Below are positions 8,279 through 17,687 of a DNA stretch of 64,000 nt, piece by piece. A program made the translations under genes and the position numbers. This DNA comes from Tropicimonas sp. IMCC34011 (GTDB taxonomy: Bacteria; Pseudomonadota; Alphaproteobacteria; Rhodobacterales; Rhodobacteraceae): NCBI RefSeq assembly GCF_003390865.1, contig NZ_QMEJ01000001.1, forward strand, positions 744,001-808,000, written 5' to 3'. The notes below the pieces were generated by a model that ran no database searches, was not told the DNA's origin, and saw nothing but the letters and a program-made list of their open reading frames with translations. Position 1 is the stretch's first letter; the number at the start of each line of letters is the position of its first letter.

Positions 8279-8833
8279 TTACATCGGCGGCGTCAGGACC
8301 GCGTCGATGACATGGATGACGCCGTTCGACTGCTCGACATCGGCCACGATCACGGTGGCGACGGTGCCGTTCTCATCCGTGAGCGTGATCTCGTCGCCCG
8401 ACATCTCGGCCGTCAGGGTGCAGCCGCCCACGGTCGGGACCGGATGCGCGCCGCCGTCGTCGGCGATCATGCCGGCAATCGCGCCGGACATCGCGTCGGC
8501 CTCGACGACGTGGCAGCCGAGCACGGTCTGCAGCATCTCCTGATTTTCGTCCATCATCAGGGTCTCGACGGTGCCTTCGGGCAGAGCGGCGAAGGCCTCA
8601 TCCGTGGGCGCGAAGACGGTGAAGGGGCCGCTGCCGGTCAGCAGGTCGCCCAGCTCGGCTTGCTGCACGGCGGCCACGAGCGTGGTGTGGATCGGCGAAT
8701 TCATCGCGTTCTCCACGATGTTCAGCTTGGCGGACATTTCCGCCCCGCCGACGGTCGGATTGTCCTGGGCCATGGCGGCGCCGGTGCCGAGAGCGACTGT
8801 GGTGGCGGCGGCGATGAGGAAGGAGGTACGCAT
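8279..8833 (-). CDS. Secreted fasciclin (FAS1) domain protein
   Basis: A 184-residue protein with a signal peptide (MRTSFLIAAATTVALGTGAAMA, predicted cleavage after AMA) and one FAS1 domain from about residue 37 to the end. Diagnostic blocks are the H1 motif GPFTVFAPTDEAFAALP and the C-terminal NGVIHVIDAVLTPP (H2). FAS1 proteins mediate adhesion or act as periplasmic stress proteins. Two Cys residues (GCHVVEA and VGGCTLT) could form a disulfide in the periplasm. Single gene with its own terminator. An ECF sigma/anti-sigma pair of SigK/RskA type lies 2 kb away; in mycobacteria that system controls FAS1 proteins, so the same may hold here (inference). Confidence 0.9.
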   Translation of the reverse strand: MRTSFLIAAATTVALGTGAAMAQDNPTVGGAEMSAKLNIVENAMNSPIHTTLVAAVQQAELGDLLTGSGPFTVFAPTDEAFAALPEGTVETLMMDENQEMLQTVLGCHVVEADAMSGAIAGMIADDGGAHPVPTVGGCTLTAEMSGDEITLTDENGTVATVIVADVEQSNGVIHVIDAVLTPPM

Positions 8834-9062
8834 GAAGTGATGTTCCCTGTCAGTAGCATCCCGCCGGATTGTCCCGGTGGGCTATGTTCGAAACCACGCG
8901 TGCCGCGATGGAAAAGTTTCACCAAAGGGCGCGCCGACGAAAAATCATGTCCCGAAGGTCCGAACCGGCAAGGTGGACCGGAGGGAGCGCTGGGCAAAAC
9001 GACGCGGGCAATCTACCTAAGACACCGCCGGGATCCGACACCGGCGTCACGCGAGAAGCCGA

Positions 9063-10031
9063 ATGAACGCCAGATCCGGCCACGAGGCCGTTCGCGATGC
9101 CGTCGTGACCCACGGCGTGGTCAGCGCCCGCCCGGAAGATCTGCTCACCGGCTCCGGATGGCGCGTTGTCTGGGCGGTGGTGCATGAAGCGGTGCTCCGG
9201 CTCTGGAGCGACGACGCCTTCGGCCTCGCCGGCAACGTCGCCTTCCGCATGCTCTTGGCGGTCTTTCCCTTCCTGATCTTCACCAGTTCGCTCACCGCCT
9301 TCATCGGCGACCGCACCATGGCCGACGACCTGATCCACTTCCTGATCGCGATCGTGCCGCCGGCGCTGGTCGATCCGATCGTGGGCGAGGTCGAGAAGGT
9401 CATGACGATCCAGCGCGGCGGGGTCCTCAGCATCGGTATTTTGCTGACGATCTGGTTCGCCGTGGGCGGGGTGGACGGTGTACGCGTCGGCCTCAACCGT
9501 GCCTATGGCGTCCGGGAGACGCGCTCGGCCGTCGTGGTCTACACCGTGATGTCCGCCTTCGTGCTGCTGTCCGGCCTCGTGCTGACGCTGGTGGGGTATC
9601 TCGTGGTCCTCGCGCCGCGTGCGGGATCGCTTCTTCACCAGCTCTTTCCCGCCTTCGACCCATCCTCGATCTCGATGGGCCTCGTTCGCTATCCGGCGGC
9701 GGGCCTGATCCTGCTCATCTCCCTCTTCGCGGCGCATGTCTTCCTGCCGGCGCGGCGCACCCGCTTTTCCAGCATCTGGCCCGGAGTGATCTTCACCATT
9801 GCGGCGTGGAGCATCCTGACGGCGGTCTTTACCTTCTACCTCTCGAGCTTCGCGGCCTATGCCAGCTACTATGCCGGCCTCGCCGGCATCATCGCCGCGC
9901 TCTACTTCATGTACCTTGCCGCCCTGATCCTGATCTTCGGAGGGGAGCTGAACCGGGCCATCCGCATCCGCCGTCTGGCACGGGCCATGCGCGGCAAGAT
10001 TGAAGATGGGGAAGAGAAGGAGGAGGAATGA
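9063..10031 (+). CDS. YihY/BrkB family inner-membrane protein
   Basis: Integral membrane protein of 322 aa with about six transmembrane helices, in the YihY (formerly mis-named RNase BN) family. Family blocks visible are DAFGLAGNVAFRMLLAVFPF near residue 55, NRAYGVRETRS near 145, and the final helix region ASYYAGLAGIIAALYFMYL followed by FGGELNRAI. The C-terminus is highly charged (GKIEDGEEKEEE). Function is unknown in general; transport or envelope roles have been proposed. It is divergent from the fasciclin gene and converges with the anti-sigma gene. Confidence 0.9.
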   Translation: MNARSGHEAVRDAVVTHGVVSARPEDLLTGSGWRVVWAVVHEAVLRLWSDDAFGLAGNVAFRMLLAVFPFLIFTSSLTAFIGDRTMADDLIHFLIAIVPPALVDPIVGEVEKVMTIQRGGVLSIGILLTIWFAVGGVDGVRVGLNRAYGVRETRSAVVVYTVMSAFVLLSGLVLTLVGYLVVLAPRAGSLLHQLFPAFDPSSISMGLVRYPAAGLILLISLFAAHVFLPARRTRFSSIWPGVIFTIAAWSILTAVFTFYLSSFAAYASYYAGLAGIIAALYFMYLAALILIFGGELNRAIRIRRLARAMRGKIEDGEEKEEE

Positions 10032-10152
10032 ACGTGGGCGTGGCTGGACGCCTGACCCCGCGATCCAAAGGCTGCGGAAAAGGCTTCCACGGCGCGATCC
10101 GGCGTACGGTGCCGGCCGACGGACGGAGCAGCCGGGCGACGCCGGCTACTGC

Positions 10153-10869
10153 TCACAATTCCGCGAAAGCCGCCGTGCCGAGGATCTCCCCCGTCGGGGC
10201 GCCGGTCTTGGACCCGCCGATCGGCTCTTCGGAGATCGCGAAGATGCTGCCGGCGAACCCCGCGCCGAGATCAGCCGGCAGGAAGAGATCCGCGCGCGGC
10301 GCCGGCGGCAGAAGACCGAGGGACACGGGCGCGTTCTCCCCCTCGATCACCCACATCTCGTAGGACACCTCCGGTCCGGGATCGGCGCGCAGCCGCTCGA
10401 CGGTCAGAACGTTGCGATCCTCGTCGTAGGAGGCGACGACATGCACCGGGGTCTCGGCCGTGCCGAGTTCCGCCGAGAACTCGAAATGCGCCCCCCGGTC
10501 CATCGAGCTCGGCACCGCGAGCCAGATCGCCCCGGCCGCGGCCGCCGTCACGACAAGCCCGCCGAGCGTCTGCCAGAACCGCGTGACCGTCCGTCGCGGG
10601 CGGGTCTCGAATAGGCGGGCGTGGATCTTGCGGCGCACCGCCCGCGGCGGCTTGACGGGCTCGATCTCCTCCTCGGCGAGAAGCGCGAACCGCTCCTGCC
10701 AGAAGGCGAGGAGTGACTGCAATGCGGGTTCCGCGCGCATCCTGCTGCTGAAGGTCCGCGCCTCATCGGGGGGCAGGAGGCCGAGAGCGTATTCCCCGGC
10801 GGTCGCGGCGTCTCCGCCCCCGTCCGGGCCGCCCGGCCCCGCTCCGTAGATGTCGGCAGCGTCGCTCAT
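10153..10869 (-). CDS. RskA-type anti-sigma factor
   Basis: Membrane-bound anti-sigma factor of 238 aa from the ATG at 10869. The N-terminal cytoplasmic part (about residues 20-85) carries EYALGLLPPDEARTF, the usual start of the sigma-binding domain. One transmembrane helix follows at about 100-120 (LGGLVVTAAAAGAIWLAVP). The periplasmic part resembles the RskA C-terminal domain, with YEMWVIEGENAP and a GAPTGEILGTAAF end. The ATG overlaps the sigma-factor stop (ATGA), which implies translational coupling and balanced stoichiometry. Release would need regulated proteolysis; the signal is not evident. Confidence 0.87.
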   Translation of the reverse strand: MSDAADIYGAGPGGPDGGGDAATAGEYALGLLPPDEARTFSSRMRAEPALQSLLAFWQERFALLAEEEIEPVKPPRAVRRKIHARLFETRPRRTVTRFWQTLGGLVVTAAAAGAIWLAVPSSMDRGAHFEFSAELGTAETPVHVVASYDEDRNVLTVERLRADPGPEVSYEMWVIEGENAPVSLGLLPPAPRADLFLPADLGAGFAGSIFAISEEPIGGSKTGAPTGEILGTAAFAEL

Positions 10870-11420
10870 CGCGTCAGACAATCCTTCAGTTTCAAGAGGC
10901 TCCGGCGGAGCCATGTTCGCATCGTGTTCAGCGGCACGCCGTGCCGCTCGGCGAGCACCTGGTAGGTGTCACCGTCGAGATAGGCGCCCCGGACCGCGGC
11001 AGCGCGGTCCTCGGGCAGTTCTGCGAGGCACCCGTCGAGCCGGGAGCGCTCGCCGGAGGCAATCGCTTCGGCCTCCGGGCCAGGACGCGTTTCGGCGACC
11101 TGAAGACCCTCCTCACCCAGCGGCGCTAAGCCTCCCGCCGCCTGCGCCCGGCGCAGCCGGTCGATGGCATGGTTGCGGGCGATGGCGATAAGCCACGACA
11201 TCGGGCTCGCCCCGCCTGGAGTGAACCGATCCGCGCCGTGCCACACCTTGACGAAAATGTCCTGAAGCGCGTCTTCCGCCGTGCCCCTGTCCTTCAAGAT
11301 ACGGAGAGCCACGCCGAAGAGTTTCGCACTGGTGGCGTCGTAAAGTTCGCCGAAAGCGGCGCGGTCCCCAAGCGCGGTCCGCGCGATCAGCGCTTCGATA
11401 TCCTCACGTGTTCTCGTCAT
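10866..11420 (-). CDS. ECF-type RNA polymerase sigma factor (SigK-like)
   Basis: Sigma-70 family ECF factor of 184 aa. Region 2 spans about residues 15-90 ([49 protein letters not shown]) and region 4 about 125-180 ([19 protein letters not shown], then an HTH ending in [19 protein letters not shown]). It is cotranscribed with, and overlaps by 4 bp, an RskA-like anti-sigma gene, the typical arrangement of a membrane-stress regulon. The fasciclin gene 2 kb downstream is a natural target candidate. I could not define a shared promoter motif upstream of the two genes by eye. Confidence 0.9.
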   Translation of the reverse strand: MTRTREDIEALIARTALGDRAAFGELYDATSAKLFGVALRILKDRGTAEDALQDIFVKVWHGADRFTPGGASPMSWLIAIARNHAIDRLRRAQAAGGLAPLGEEGLQVAETRPGPEAEAIASGERSRLDGCLAELPEDRAAAVRGAYLDGDTYQVLAERHGVPLNTMRTWLRRSLLKLKDCLTR

Positions 11421-11636
11421 GCGGCGAAAAGCGTCCCCCCGCGGCCATCTCCGGGCCGGGCTGCGTTTTCACGATTTGTGCCCGTTCGGGGCCCCGGGGG
11501 CAAGCCTTGCTGCGGCGCGTCCCGGTCAAGGGGGGCCTTCCACTTGCCCCTACGCGCGATATGTTGCATCCGGTCGCGAGGCGCGAACGGCAGCTTCGGC
11601 GGCCCCACGTGCGGCACACGAAAGGACACCATCGTC

Positions 11637-12623
11637 ATGGCAGACGGCAGCGTCGACCGGCCCGCCCGGCCCACCGAGGACATTTCGGTTCGCGAAGTCT
11701 TCGGGCTCGATACCGACATGATCGTGAAAGGGTTCGCCGAACCCACGGATCGCGTTCCCGAAGCCGACGAGACCTACAAGTTCGACGCCGATACCACGCT
11801 GGCGATCCTTGCAGGTTTTTCCCACAACCGCCGCGTCATGATCCAGGGCTACCACGGCACCGGCAAGTCCACCCATATCGAACAGGTGGCCAACCGGCTG
11901 AACTGGCCCTGCGTGCGCGTCAACCTCGACAGTCACATCTCCCGCATCGACCTCATCGGCAAGGATGCGATCAAGCTGCGGGACGGGATGCAGGTCACCG
12001 AGTTCCAGGAAGGCATCCTGCCCTGGGCGCTGCGCAACCCCTGTGCCATCGTGTTCGACGAGTACGATGCGGGGCGCGCGGACGTGATGTTCGTCATCCA
12101 GCGCGTTCTGGAGCGGGACGGCAAGCTCACCCTGCTCGATCAGAACGAGGTGATCACGCCGCACCCGTCGTTCCGTCTCTTCGCCACGTCCAACACCGTG
12201 GGCCTCGGGGACACGACGGGCCTCTATCACGGCACCCAGCAGATCAACCAGGGCCAGATGGACCGCTGGTCCCTCGTCGCCACGCTGAACTATCTCGAGC
12301 ACGATGCCGAGGTCGCGATCGCCCTGAGCAAGGCGCCGCATTACAACACTGCGGACGGACGCCAGACCGTCAGCCAGATGGTCACCGTGGCCGATCTGAC
12401 CCGGACGGCGTTCATGAACGGCGAGCTGTCCACCGTTATGAGCCCGCGGACGGTGATTGCCTGGGCGCAGAATGCGGAGATCTTCAAGTCGGTCGGCTAT
12501 GCCTTCCGCCTGACGTTCCTGAACAAGTGCGACGAGCTGGAGCGCCAGACGGTTGCCGAGTTCTACCAGCGCTGCTTCGACGAGGAACTGCCGGAGAGTG
12601 CCGTGTCCCTGAGCTTGAAGTGA
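11637..12623 (+). CDS. cobS: Aerobic cobaltochelatase subunit CobS
   Basis: AAA+ ATPase subunit (328 aa) of the CobNST complex that inserts cobalt into hydrogenobyrinate a,c-diamide in the aerobic cobalamin pathway. Walker A is GYHGTGKST, Walker B is [11 protein letters not shown], and the sensor block [20 protein letters not shown] is characteristic of CobS. The ATG at 11637 gives the usual N-terminus with the block [20 protein letters not shown]. It is divergent from the sigma-factor gene (216 bp between). A small secreted-protein gene overlaps its stop codon, and cobT follows 0.9 kb later. cobN is not in the window. Confidence 0.95.
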   Translation: MADGSVDRPARPTEDISVREVFGLDTDMIVKGFAEPTDRVPEADETYKFDADTTLAILAGFSHNRRVMIQGYHGTGKSTHIEQVANRLNWPCVRVNLDSHISRIDLIGKDAIKLRDGMQVTEFQEGILPWALRNPCAIVFDEYDAGRADVMFVIQRVLERDGKLTLLDQNEVITPHPSFRLFATSNTVGLGDTTGLYHGTQQINQGQMDRWSLVATLNYLEHDAEVAIALSKAPHYNTADGRQTVSQMVTVADLTRTAFMNGELSTVMSPRTVIAWAQNAEIFKSVGYAFRLTFLNKCDELERQTVAEFYQRCFDEELPESAVSLSLK

Positions 12624-13021
12624 GCGTTCGGCTGGCCGCCCTGGCGGCCATCCTGGGGATCCTGATCGGACCAGCGGCGCGAGGCGAGACTGCCGAGGCG
12701 CCGCTGGAGCTCGCACGGGGTCTCTCCGCCTGCTACGGCCTCTATGCCGCCCACGTCATCCTCCTGCAGCAGACCGGGCAGGAAATCGAGCGCGGAGCGT
12801 GGATGCGACTGAAGCCGGTGGAAGAGCGGCTCGACGCCGTGATGCCCGCGGCCCGACAGGGCGGCTTCACGCTCAAGGAAGCCAGCGCCATCGCCAAGGC
12901 CACCCGCGGTGCCGCGCTGTCCCACCTTCACAGGCTTATCGACGATCCGGCGCATCGCGCCTCCTCCCAATGGCTGATGGAGCACGGACGGGCCTGTGAC
13001 GCACGGCTCCTGAGGGACTGA
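12620..13021 (+). CDS. Small secreted protein coupled to cobS
   Basis: A 133-residue protein starting at a GTG that overlaps the cobS stop (GTGA), so it is probably made by re-initiation. It has a clear signal peptide (hydrophobic segment [18 protein letters not shown]), then a compact helical region with two Cys residues ([12 protein letters not shown] near residue 34 and GRACDARLL near the C-terminus), which could pair in the periplasm. I do not recognise the family. Its position between cobS and cobT suggests a role tied to cobalt or corrin metabolism, but nothing in the sequence shows this. Confidence 0.7.
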   Translation: MSVRLAALAAILGILIGPAARGETAEAPLELARGLSACYGLYAAHVILLQQTGQEIERGAWMRLKPVEERLDAVMPAARQGGFTLKEASAIAKATRGAALSHLHRLIDDPAHRASSQWLMEHGRACDARLLRD

Positions 13022-13124
13022 AGGGCGACGGCCGCCCTCCCGCGCCGATCTTCGGCCAGCGGCCCCACAGGAAGAGCGCGCCCGCTCACGGACGCCCCCT
13101 GATCCTCTTCCGACCTCGCGACGG

Positions 13125-13379
13125 TCAGCGGCTGGTGCGGCCGCCCTCCTCCATCAGGCGCTCGATGAACGCCTCGGGGCTGACGCCCGCCGGCAGCACG
13201 ATGATCGAGCCGCCGGAGCGCGCGGATTGCGATCCGTCGCGGCCCATGGTCCGGGGGTCGTCGGCCCCGTAGCCCTGCGAGCCGCGATTAATATCTCCCC
13301 GGCTCATGTCGGCAGCACTGCCATGCATCTCGCCGTTCATCGAATAGGTGCCATCGGTGGCCGGCGCGTCACCGGCCAT
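13125..13379 (-). CDS. Hypothetical small protein between cobS and cobT
   Basis: Reading frame of 84 aa from an ATG at 13379 on the strand opposite to cobS and cobT. The N-terminal two thirds are Gly/Ser/Asp-rich and low in complexity (SRGDINRGSQGYGADD). The end GSIIVLPAGVSPEAFIERLM looks like a small folded element. There is no signal peptide or recognised domain. An alternative ATG lies at 13340. If this is not a gene, the interval 13022-13504 holds nothing else that I can identify. Confidence 0.4.
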   Translation of the reverse strand: MAGDAPATDGTYSMNGEMHGSAADMSRGDINRGSQGYGADDPRTMGRDGSQSARSGGSIIVLPAGVSPEAFIERLMEEGGRTSR

Positions 13380-13504
13380 CCCGGTCCCTGCGATAACGGG
13401 ATCGCCGCCTGTTGCGGCGGCGCGCCGGAACGCCGCCTCCCGCTGGCATCGCCCGCGCAATCGGCCTAGTGTCCCGCTGGTCAGAATCCGGGGGAGTTGC
13501 GCCC

Positions 13505-15379
13505 ATGGCGAAGTCCGACAATCCGTCCGAGCCGTTCAAGAAGGCGCTCGCCGAGGCGACGCGCGTCCTCGCCGACGCGCCCGATATCGGCGTGACCTAC
13601 ACGGTCGATCCGCCGGGACAGACCGCGGACAGCATCCGGCTGCCGCAGATCTCCCGCCGGATGAAGGCCGAGGAGGTGCTGATCGCCCGCGGTACGGCCG
13701 ACGCCTTCGCGCTCCGCCATCGGTACCACAATGCCGCGACCCATGCCCGCTACCGCCCCACCGGGCAGATGGCGCAGGACATCTACGAAGCGATGGAAAC
13801 GGCCCGCTGCGAGGCCGTCGGCGCTCGCCGGATGCCGGGCACCGCCGGGAACATCGACGCGCGGATCGGCGCTGAGGCCGAAAAGCGCGGCTACGGCGAT
13901 ATCCGTGAGGCGAGCGAGGCCCCCCTCGCCGCCGCGGCGGGCTACCTCGTGCGGCAACGCTCCACCGGGCGGGAGCTGCCGGCGGGCGCCAAGAACGTGC
14001 TCGATCTGTGGCGGGAGCATCTGGAGAGTTCGGCGGAAGAGACCCTCGGCGGCCTCGAAGAGGCGCTGTCCGACCAGCGCAGCTTCGCGCGTCTCGCCCG
14101 CAAGATGATCGAGGACCTGGGCTACGGGGACCAGCTCGGAGACGATCCCGACGCAGGCGACGACGAGGACCAGTCCGGCGAGACCGAGGAGAACGACGGC
14201 CGCGACGAGGGCGGCGAGACCGAGAGCGAGAACGACGAGCAGGACGAGACCGAGGCCGCGCCCGATCAGAGCCAGGAGCCTCAGGACGACCCGTCCGAAG
14301 CCCAGGTCTCGATGGACGAACAGACCGAGAGCGAAGCCGGAGACGAGAGCGAGCTGCCGGAGGGCGAAGCGCCGATCGAGCCGCCGGCCCCGCAACCCGT
14401 GAGCGAGGCCGATCCGAGCTATGGCGTCTATATCTCCGATTACGATGAGGAAATCGGTGCCGAGGACCTCGCCGAGCGCGTCGAGCTGGAACGCCTGCGC
14501 GCCTATCTCGACCAGCAGCTCGACCCGCTGAAAGGGGCCGTCGGACGGCTCGCGAACAAGCTCCAGCGGCGCCTTCAGGCGCAACAGAACCGCAGTTGGG
14601 AGTTCGATCTGGAGGAAGGCACGCTCGATGCCGGCCGCCTCGCCCGCGTGGTCGCGAACCCGACGATGCCGCTGTCGTTCAAGGTCGAGAAGGATACCGA
14701 GTTCCGCGACACGGTGGTGACCCTGCTGCTCGACAATTCGGGCTCGATGCGCGGCCGCCCGATCTCCATCGCGGCGATCTGCGCCGACGTTCTGGCCCGG
14801 ACCCTCGAGCGCTGCGACGTCAAGGTGGAGATCCTCGGCTTCACCACCCGCGCCTGGAAGGGAGGACAGTCCCGCGAGCGCTGGCTGGCGGACGGTCGCC
14901 CGGCCGATCCCGGCCGGCTGAACGACCTGCGCCATATCGTCTACAAGTCGGCCGATGCGCCGTGGCGCCGGGCGCGGGACAACCTCGGCCTGATGATGAA
15001 GGAAGGGCTCCTGAAGGAGAACATCGACGGGGAGGCGCTGGAATGGGCGCATCGCCGGATGCTGGGTCGCCGCGAGGCGCGCCGCATCCTCATGGTGATC
15101 TCGGACGGCGCCCCGGTCGATGACAGCACCCTGTCGGTGAACCCGGCCAACTACCTCGAGAAGCACTTGCGGGACGTCATCACGATGATCGAGCGGCGCA
15201 AGGCCGTGGAGCTTCTGGCCATCGGCATCGGGCACGACGTCACCCGCTACTACCAGCGCGCGGTGACGATCACCGATGTCGAACAGCTTGCGGGCGCCAT
15301 GACCGAGCAGCTCGCCGCCCTCTTCGACACCGACCCACGGGCCCGCGCTCGCATTTTCGGCATTAAGAAAGCGTCCTGA
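13505..15379 (+). CDS. cobT: Aerobic cobaltochelatase subunit CobT
   Basis: Subunit of the CobNST cobaltochelatase, 624 aa. The N-terminal domain is followed by a long acidic stretch (about residues 212-300, rich in Asp/Glu, e.g. [18 protein letters not shown]) and a C-terminal VWA domain with the MIDAS motif D410-N-S-G-S414 in LLLDNSGSM. This three-part layout is typical of CobT; by analogy with magnesium chelatase the VWA domain contacts the AAA+ ring formed with CobS. The ATG at 13505 was preferred over the upstream frame because the family N-terminus begins there. The M24 peptidase gene follows after 4 bp. Confidence 0.95.
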   Translation: MAKSDNPSEPFKKALAEATRVLADAPDIGVTYTVDPPGQTADSIRLPQISRRMKAEEVLIARGTADAFALRHRYHNAATHARYRPTGQMAQDIYEAMETARCEAVGARRMPGTAGNIDARIGAEAEKRGYGDIREASEAPLAAAAGYLVRQRSTGRELPAGAKNVLDLWREHLESSAEETLGGLEEALSDQRSFARLARKMIEDLGYGDQLGDDPDAGDDEDQSGETEENDGRDEGGETESENDEQDETEAAPDQSQEPQDDPSEAQVSMDEQTESEAGDESELPEGEAPIEPPAPQPVSEADPSYGVYISDYDEEIGAEDLAERVELERLRAYLDQQLDPLKGAVGRLANKLQRRLQAQQNRSWEFDLEEGTLDAGRLARVVANPTMPLSFKVEKDTEFRDTVVTLLLDNSGSMRGRPISIAAICADVLARTLERCDVKVEILGFTTRAWKGGQSRERWLADGRPADPGRLNDLRHIVYKSADAPWRRARDNLGLMMKEGLLKENIDGEALEWAHRRMLGRREARRILMVISDGAPVDDSTLSVNPANYLEKHLRDVITMIERRKAVELLAIGIGHDVTRYYQRAVTITDVEQLAGAMTEQLAALFDTDPRARARIFGIKKAS

Positions 15380-15383
15380 TCAC

Positions 15384-17201
15384 GTGTTCCAGACCTTCGA
15401 AACCACCTCCCGCCCCGAGAACGCCCTGCCCCGCCTCGCCGCGCTCCGCGCAGAACTGGCCCGCGAGGGGCTTTCGGGCTTCCTCATCCCGCGCGCCGAT
15501 GCGCATCAGGGCGAGTACGTCGCCCCGCGGGACGAGCGCCTGGCCTGGCTGACAGGGTTCACCGGGTCCGCGGGCAATGCCGTAGTGCTGGACGGGACCG
15601 CAGCGGTGGTGACGGACGGACGCTACAAGGTGCAGGTCCGGGAGCAGCTTGATGCCGGCAGCTTCGAGACCGTGATCACCCCCGGCGGAAGCCTGATCAG
15701 CTGGATCGACGAGAAACTCGGGCGAGACGATGTGGCGGACGGCTCGGAAGCGCGGATCGGGTTCGATCCGTGGCTGCATTCCGTGTCCGAGATCGAGAAG
15801 CTGCGAAAGGCGCTGGAGCCGAGGGGCATCGCGCTGGTACCGTGGGACAACCTCGTGGACCGGATCTGGGACGATCAGCCGGAGCCGCCCATGGGGGAAA
15901 TGAGCATTCACCCCCTCGATCTCGCCGGTGAGATCCATGACGAGAAACGGGCCCGGATCGGGCGGGCGGTGGCCGCCGAGGGCGCGGCCTCCGCCGTGAT
16001 CACGCTGCCAGACAGCATCGCCTGGCTGTTGAACATCCGCGGCTCGGACATCGTGCGCAATCCGGTGCCCCATGCTTTCGCGATCCTCCATGCCGGCGGA
16101 ACGGTCGATCTCTTCGCCGCGCCCGGAAAGATGACCCAGCTCCTTCGGGAGCATCTGGGCGAGGAGATCGCGGTTCACGCCCCGGAGGCGTTCTCCGCGT
16201 TTCTCGGCGCGCTGGACGGGCCGGTCCTCGTCGATCCAGCGAGCCTGCCCGTCGCGGCCTGGGACGCGGTCGGCGCGAAGATCGTCCGCGGCGTCGATCC
16301 GGTGTCCCTCCCCAAGGCCCGCAAGAATCCCGCCGAACTGGCCGGAATGGCCGCCGCCCATGTCCGGGACGGCGCCGCCATGGCGCGGTTCCTCACCTGG
16401 ATCGACAGGGAGGCCCCGTCGGGAAAGCTCACCGAGATCGCCATCGCGACCCGGCTCGAAGAGGAGCGCGCCGCCGATCCGACGCTCAGGGACATCTCCT
16501 TCGAGACCATCGTCGGCTCCGGCCCTAACGGCGCCATGCCGCATTACCGCGTGAACAGCGAGAGCGACCGTACCGTGATGCCGGGGGACGTGCTGCTGGT
16601 GGACAGCGGCGGGCAATATTCAGACGGTACGACGGACATCACCCGGACCGTGGCGGTGGGCGAGGTGCCCGATCGCGCGCGGCGGGCCTTCACGCTGGTC
16701 CTCAAGGGCATGATCGCGATCTCCCGCGCACGCTGGCCGAAGGGCCTTGCCGGGCGCGATCTCGACCCCCTCGCCCGCGCTGCCCTTTGGCGCGCCGGTC
16801 TCGATTTCGACCACGGAACGGGCCACGGCGTCGGCGCCTATCTCAGCGTCCACGAGGGGCCGCAGCGGCTGTCCCGCACCTCGGAGGTGCCGCTCGAGAC
16901 CGGCATGATCCTCTCGAACGAGCCGGGCTATTACGACGAGGGCGATTTCGGCATCCGCATCGAGAACCTCGTGTCGGTCATTCCGGCCCCTGCCCTGCCC
17001 GGAGCCGACGACCGGGAGATGCTCTCCTTCTCGACGCTCACCTTCGCGCCGATCGATCGGCGGATGATCGAGCCGGCGCTTCTCGATGCCGAGGAGAGGG
17101 GCTGGCTCGACGCCTACCATGCCGAAGTCGCGGCGAGGATCGGTCCGCTCCTTGACGCTTCCGTGAGCGAATGGCTCGACGGGGCGTGCCGTCCCCTCTA
17201 A
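15384..17201 (+). CDS. Xaa-Pro aminopeptidase, M24B family
   Basis: Cytosolic metallopeptidase of 605 aa, the long eukaryote-like aminopeptidase P1 form, predicted to remove N-terminal residues before proline. Two creatinase-like N-terminal domains precede the pita-bread catalytic domain. Dinuclear metal ligands are visible: Asp407 and Asp418 (DSGGQYSDGTTD), His in GTGHGVGAYL, Glu in SNEPGYY and Glu in GIRIENL. Translation starts at a GTG just after cobT, so it may be carried on the cob transcript although its function is unrelated. Confidence 0.92.
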   Translation: MFQTFETTSRPENALPRLAALRAELAREGLSGFLIPRADAHQGEYVAPRDERLAWLTGFTGSAGNAVVLDGTAAVVTDGRYKVQVREQLDAGSFETVITPGGSLISWIDEKLGRDDVADGSEARIGFDPWLHSVSEIEKLRKALEPRGIALVPWDNLVDRIWDDQPEPPMGEMSIHPLDLAGEIHDEKRARIGRAVAAEGAASAVITLPDSIAWLLNIRGSDIVRNPVPHAFAILHAGGTVDLFAAPGKMTQLLREHLGEEIAVHAPEAFSAFLGALDGPVLVDPASLPVAAWDAVGAKIVRGVDPVSLPKARKNPAELAGMAAAHVRDGAAMARFLTWIDREAPSGKLTEIAIATRLEEERAADPTLRDISFETIVGSGPNGAMPHYRVNSESDRTVMPGDVLLVDSGGQYSDGTTDITRTVAVGEVPDRARRAFTLVLKGMIAISRARWPKGLAGRDLDPLARAALWRAGLDFDHGTGHGVGAYLSVHEGPQRLSRTSEVPLETGMILSNEPGYYDEGDFGIRIENLVSVIPAPALPGADDREMLSFSTLTFAPIDRRMIEPALLDAEERGWLDAYHAEVAARIGPLLDASVSEWLDGACRPL

Positions 17202-17258
17202 GGTTTGCGCGCATCCGGTCCGAACCGGTTCGTTCAGATTCTCAGGAAGGGCGTTTTC

Positions 17259-17606
17259 ATGGCTGAGCACATCAAGGTCCGTCCCGCCGGCGGCACGTGG
17301 GTCGTGCGAGCGGGCGGCGCCGTGATCGCGGAAAGCGACGATGCGCTGGAACTGACCGAGGGGGACTATCCTTCGGTCATCTACTTCCCGCGCGAGGACA
17401 TCGCGATGGCGTTCCTGGAGGAATCCAGCCACACGAGCCACTGCCCCTACAAGGGTGAGGCGGGCTACTTCTCGATCGTCACGAAGAGCAAGACGCTCAA
17501 GGATGCCGCGTGGACCTACGTGGCACCGAAGGACGGCGTGACCGAGATCGCGGGTCACGTCGCCTTCTACAATTCCGCGGATGAAGTGACCGTCGAGCAG
17601 GTCTGA
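17259..17606 (+). CDS. DUF427 domain-containing protein
   Basis: A 115-residue single-domain protein of the DUF427 family. Visible blocks are AEHIKVRPAGGTWVVRAGG near the N-terminus, YPSVIYFPREDIAMAFLE, the Cys-containing SHTSHCPYKGEAGYFSI, and the C-terminal HVAFYNSADEVTVE. The start ATG at 17259 is preceded by AGGAAGG. The family is a small beta fold of unknown biochemical activity. It converges with the osmoprotectant operon. Confidence 0.9.
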   Translation: MAEHIKVRPAGGTWVVRAGGAVIAESDDALELTEGDYPSVIYFPREDIAMAFLEESSHTSHCPYKGEAGYFSIVTKSKTLKDAAWTYVAPKDGVTEIAGHVAFYNSADEVTVEQV

Positions 17607-17628
17607 GACCGGCTTCGGGGACGGTCTC
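17605..17628. repeat. Perfect 7-bp inverted repeat after the DUF427 gene
   Basis: GAGACCG (17605-17611) and CGGTCTC (17622-17628) pair perfectly around a 10-base loop, beginning inside the DUF427 stop codon. A second weaker GC-rich pairing (CGGACG/CGTCCG) follows within 25 bp. Neither has a T-run. They lie between two convergent genes and may serve as a bidirectional transcription block. Confidence 0.4.
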
Positions 17629-17687
17629 CGGACGACCGCACCCCGGCCGTCCGGCGGGTCCCGGGGGCCAGAGCGCCGCCGCAGGGC

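Noticed and set aside
5849-9187. A 1112-aa plus-strand frame across cydB, cydA and the fasciclin gene
   Set aside because: Antisense artefact. The minus-strand genes have clear family motifs; the long frame has none and crosses intergenic DNA and a terminator.
11421-11636. Cobalamin riboswitch before cobS
   Set aside because: I looked for a B12-box-like element in this 216-bp region and saw none; it contains only GC-rich spacer and the two divergent leaders.
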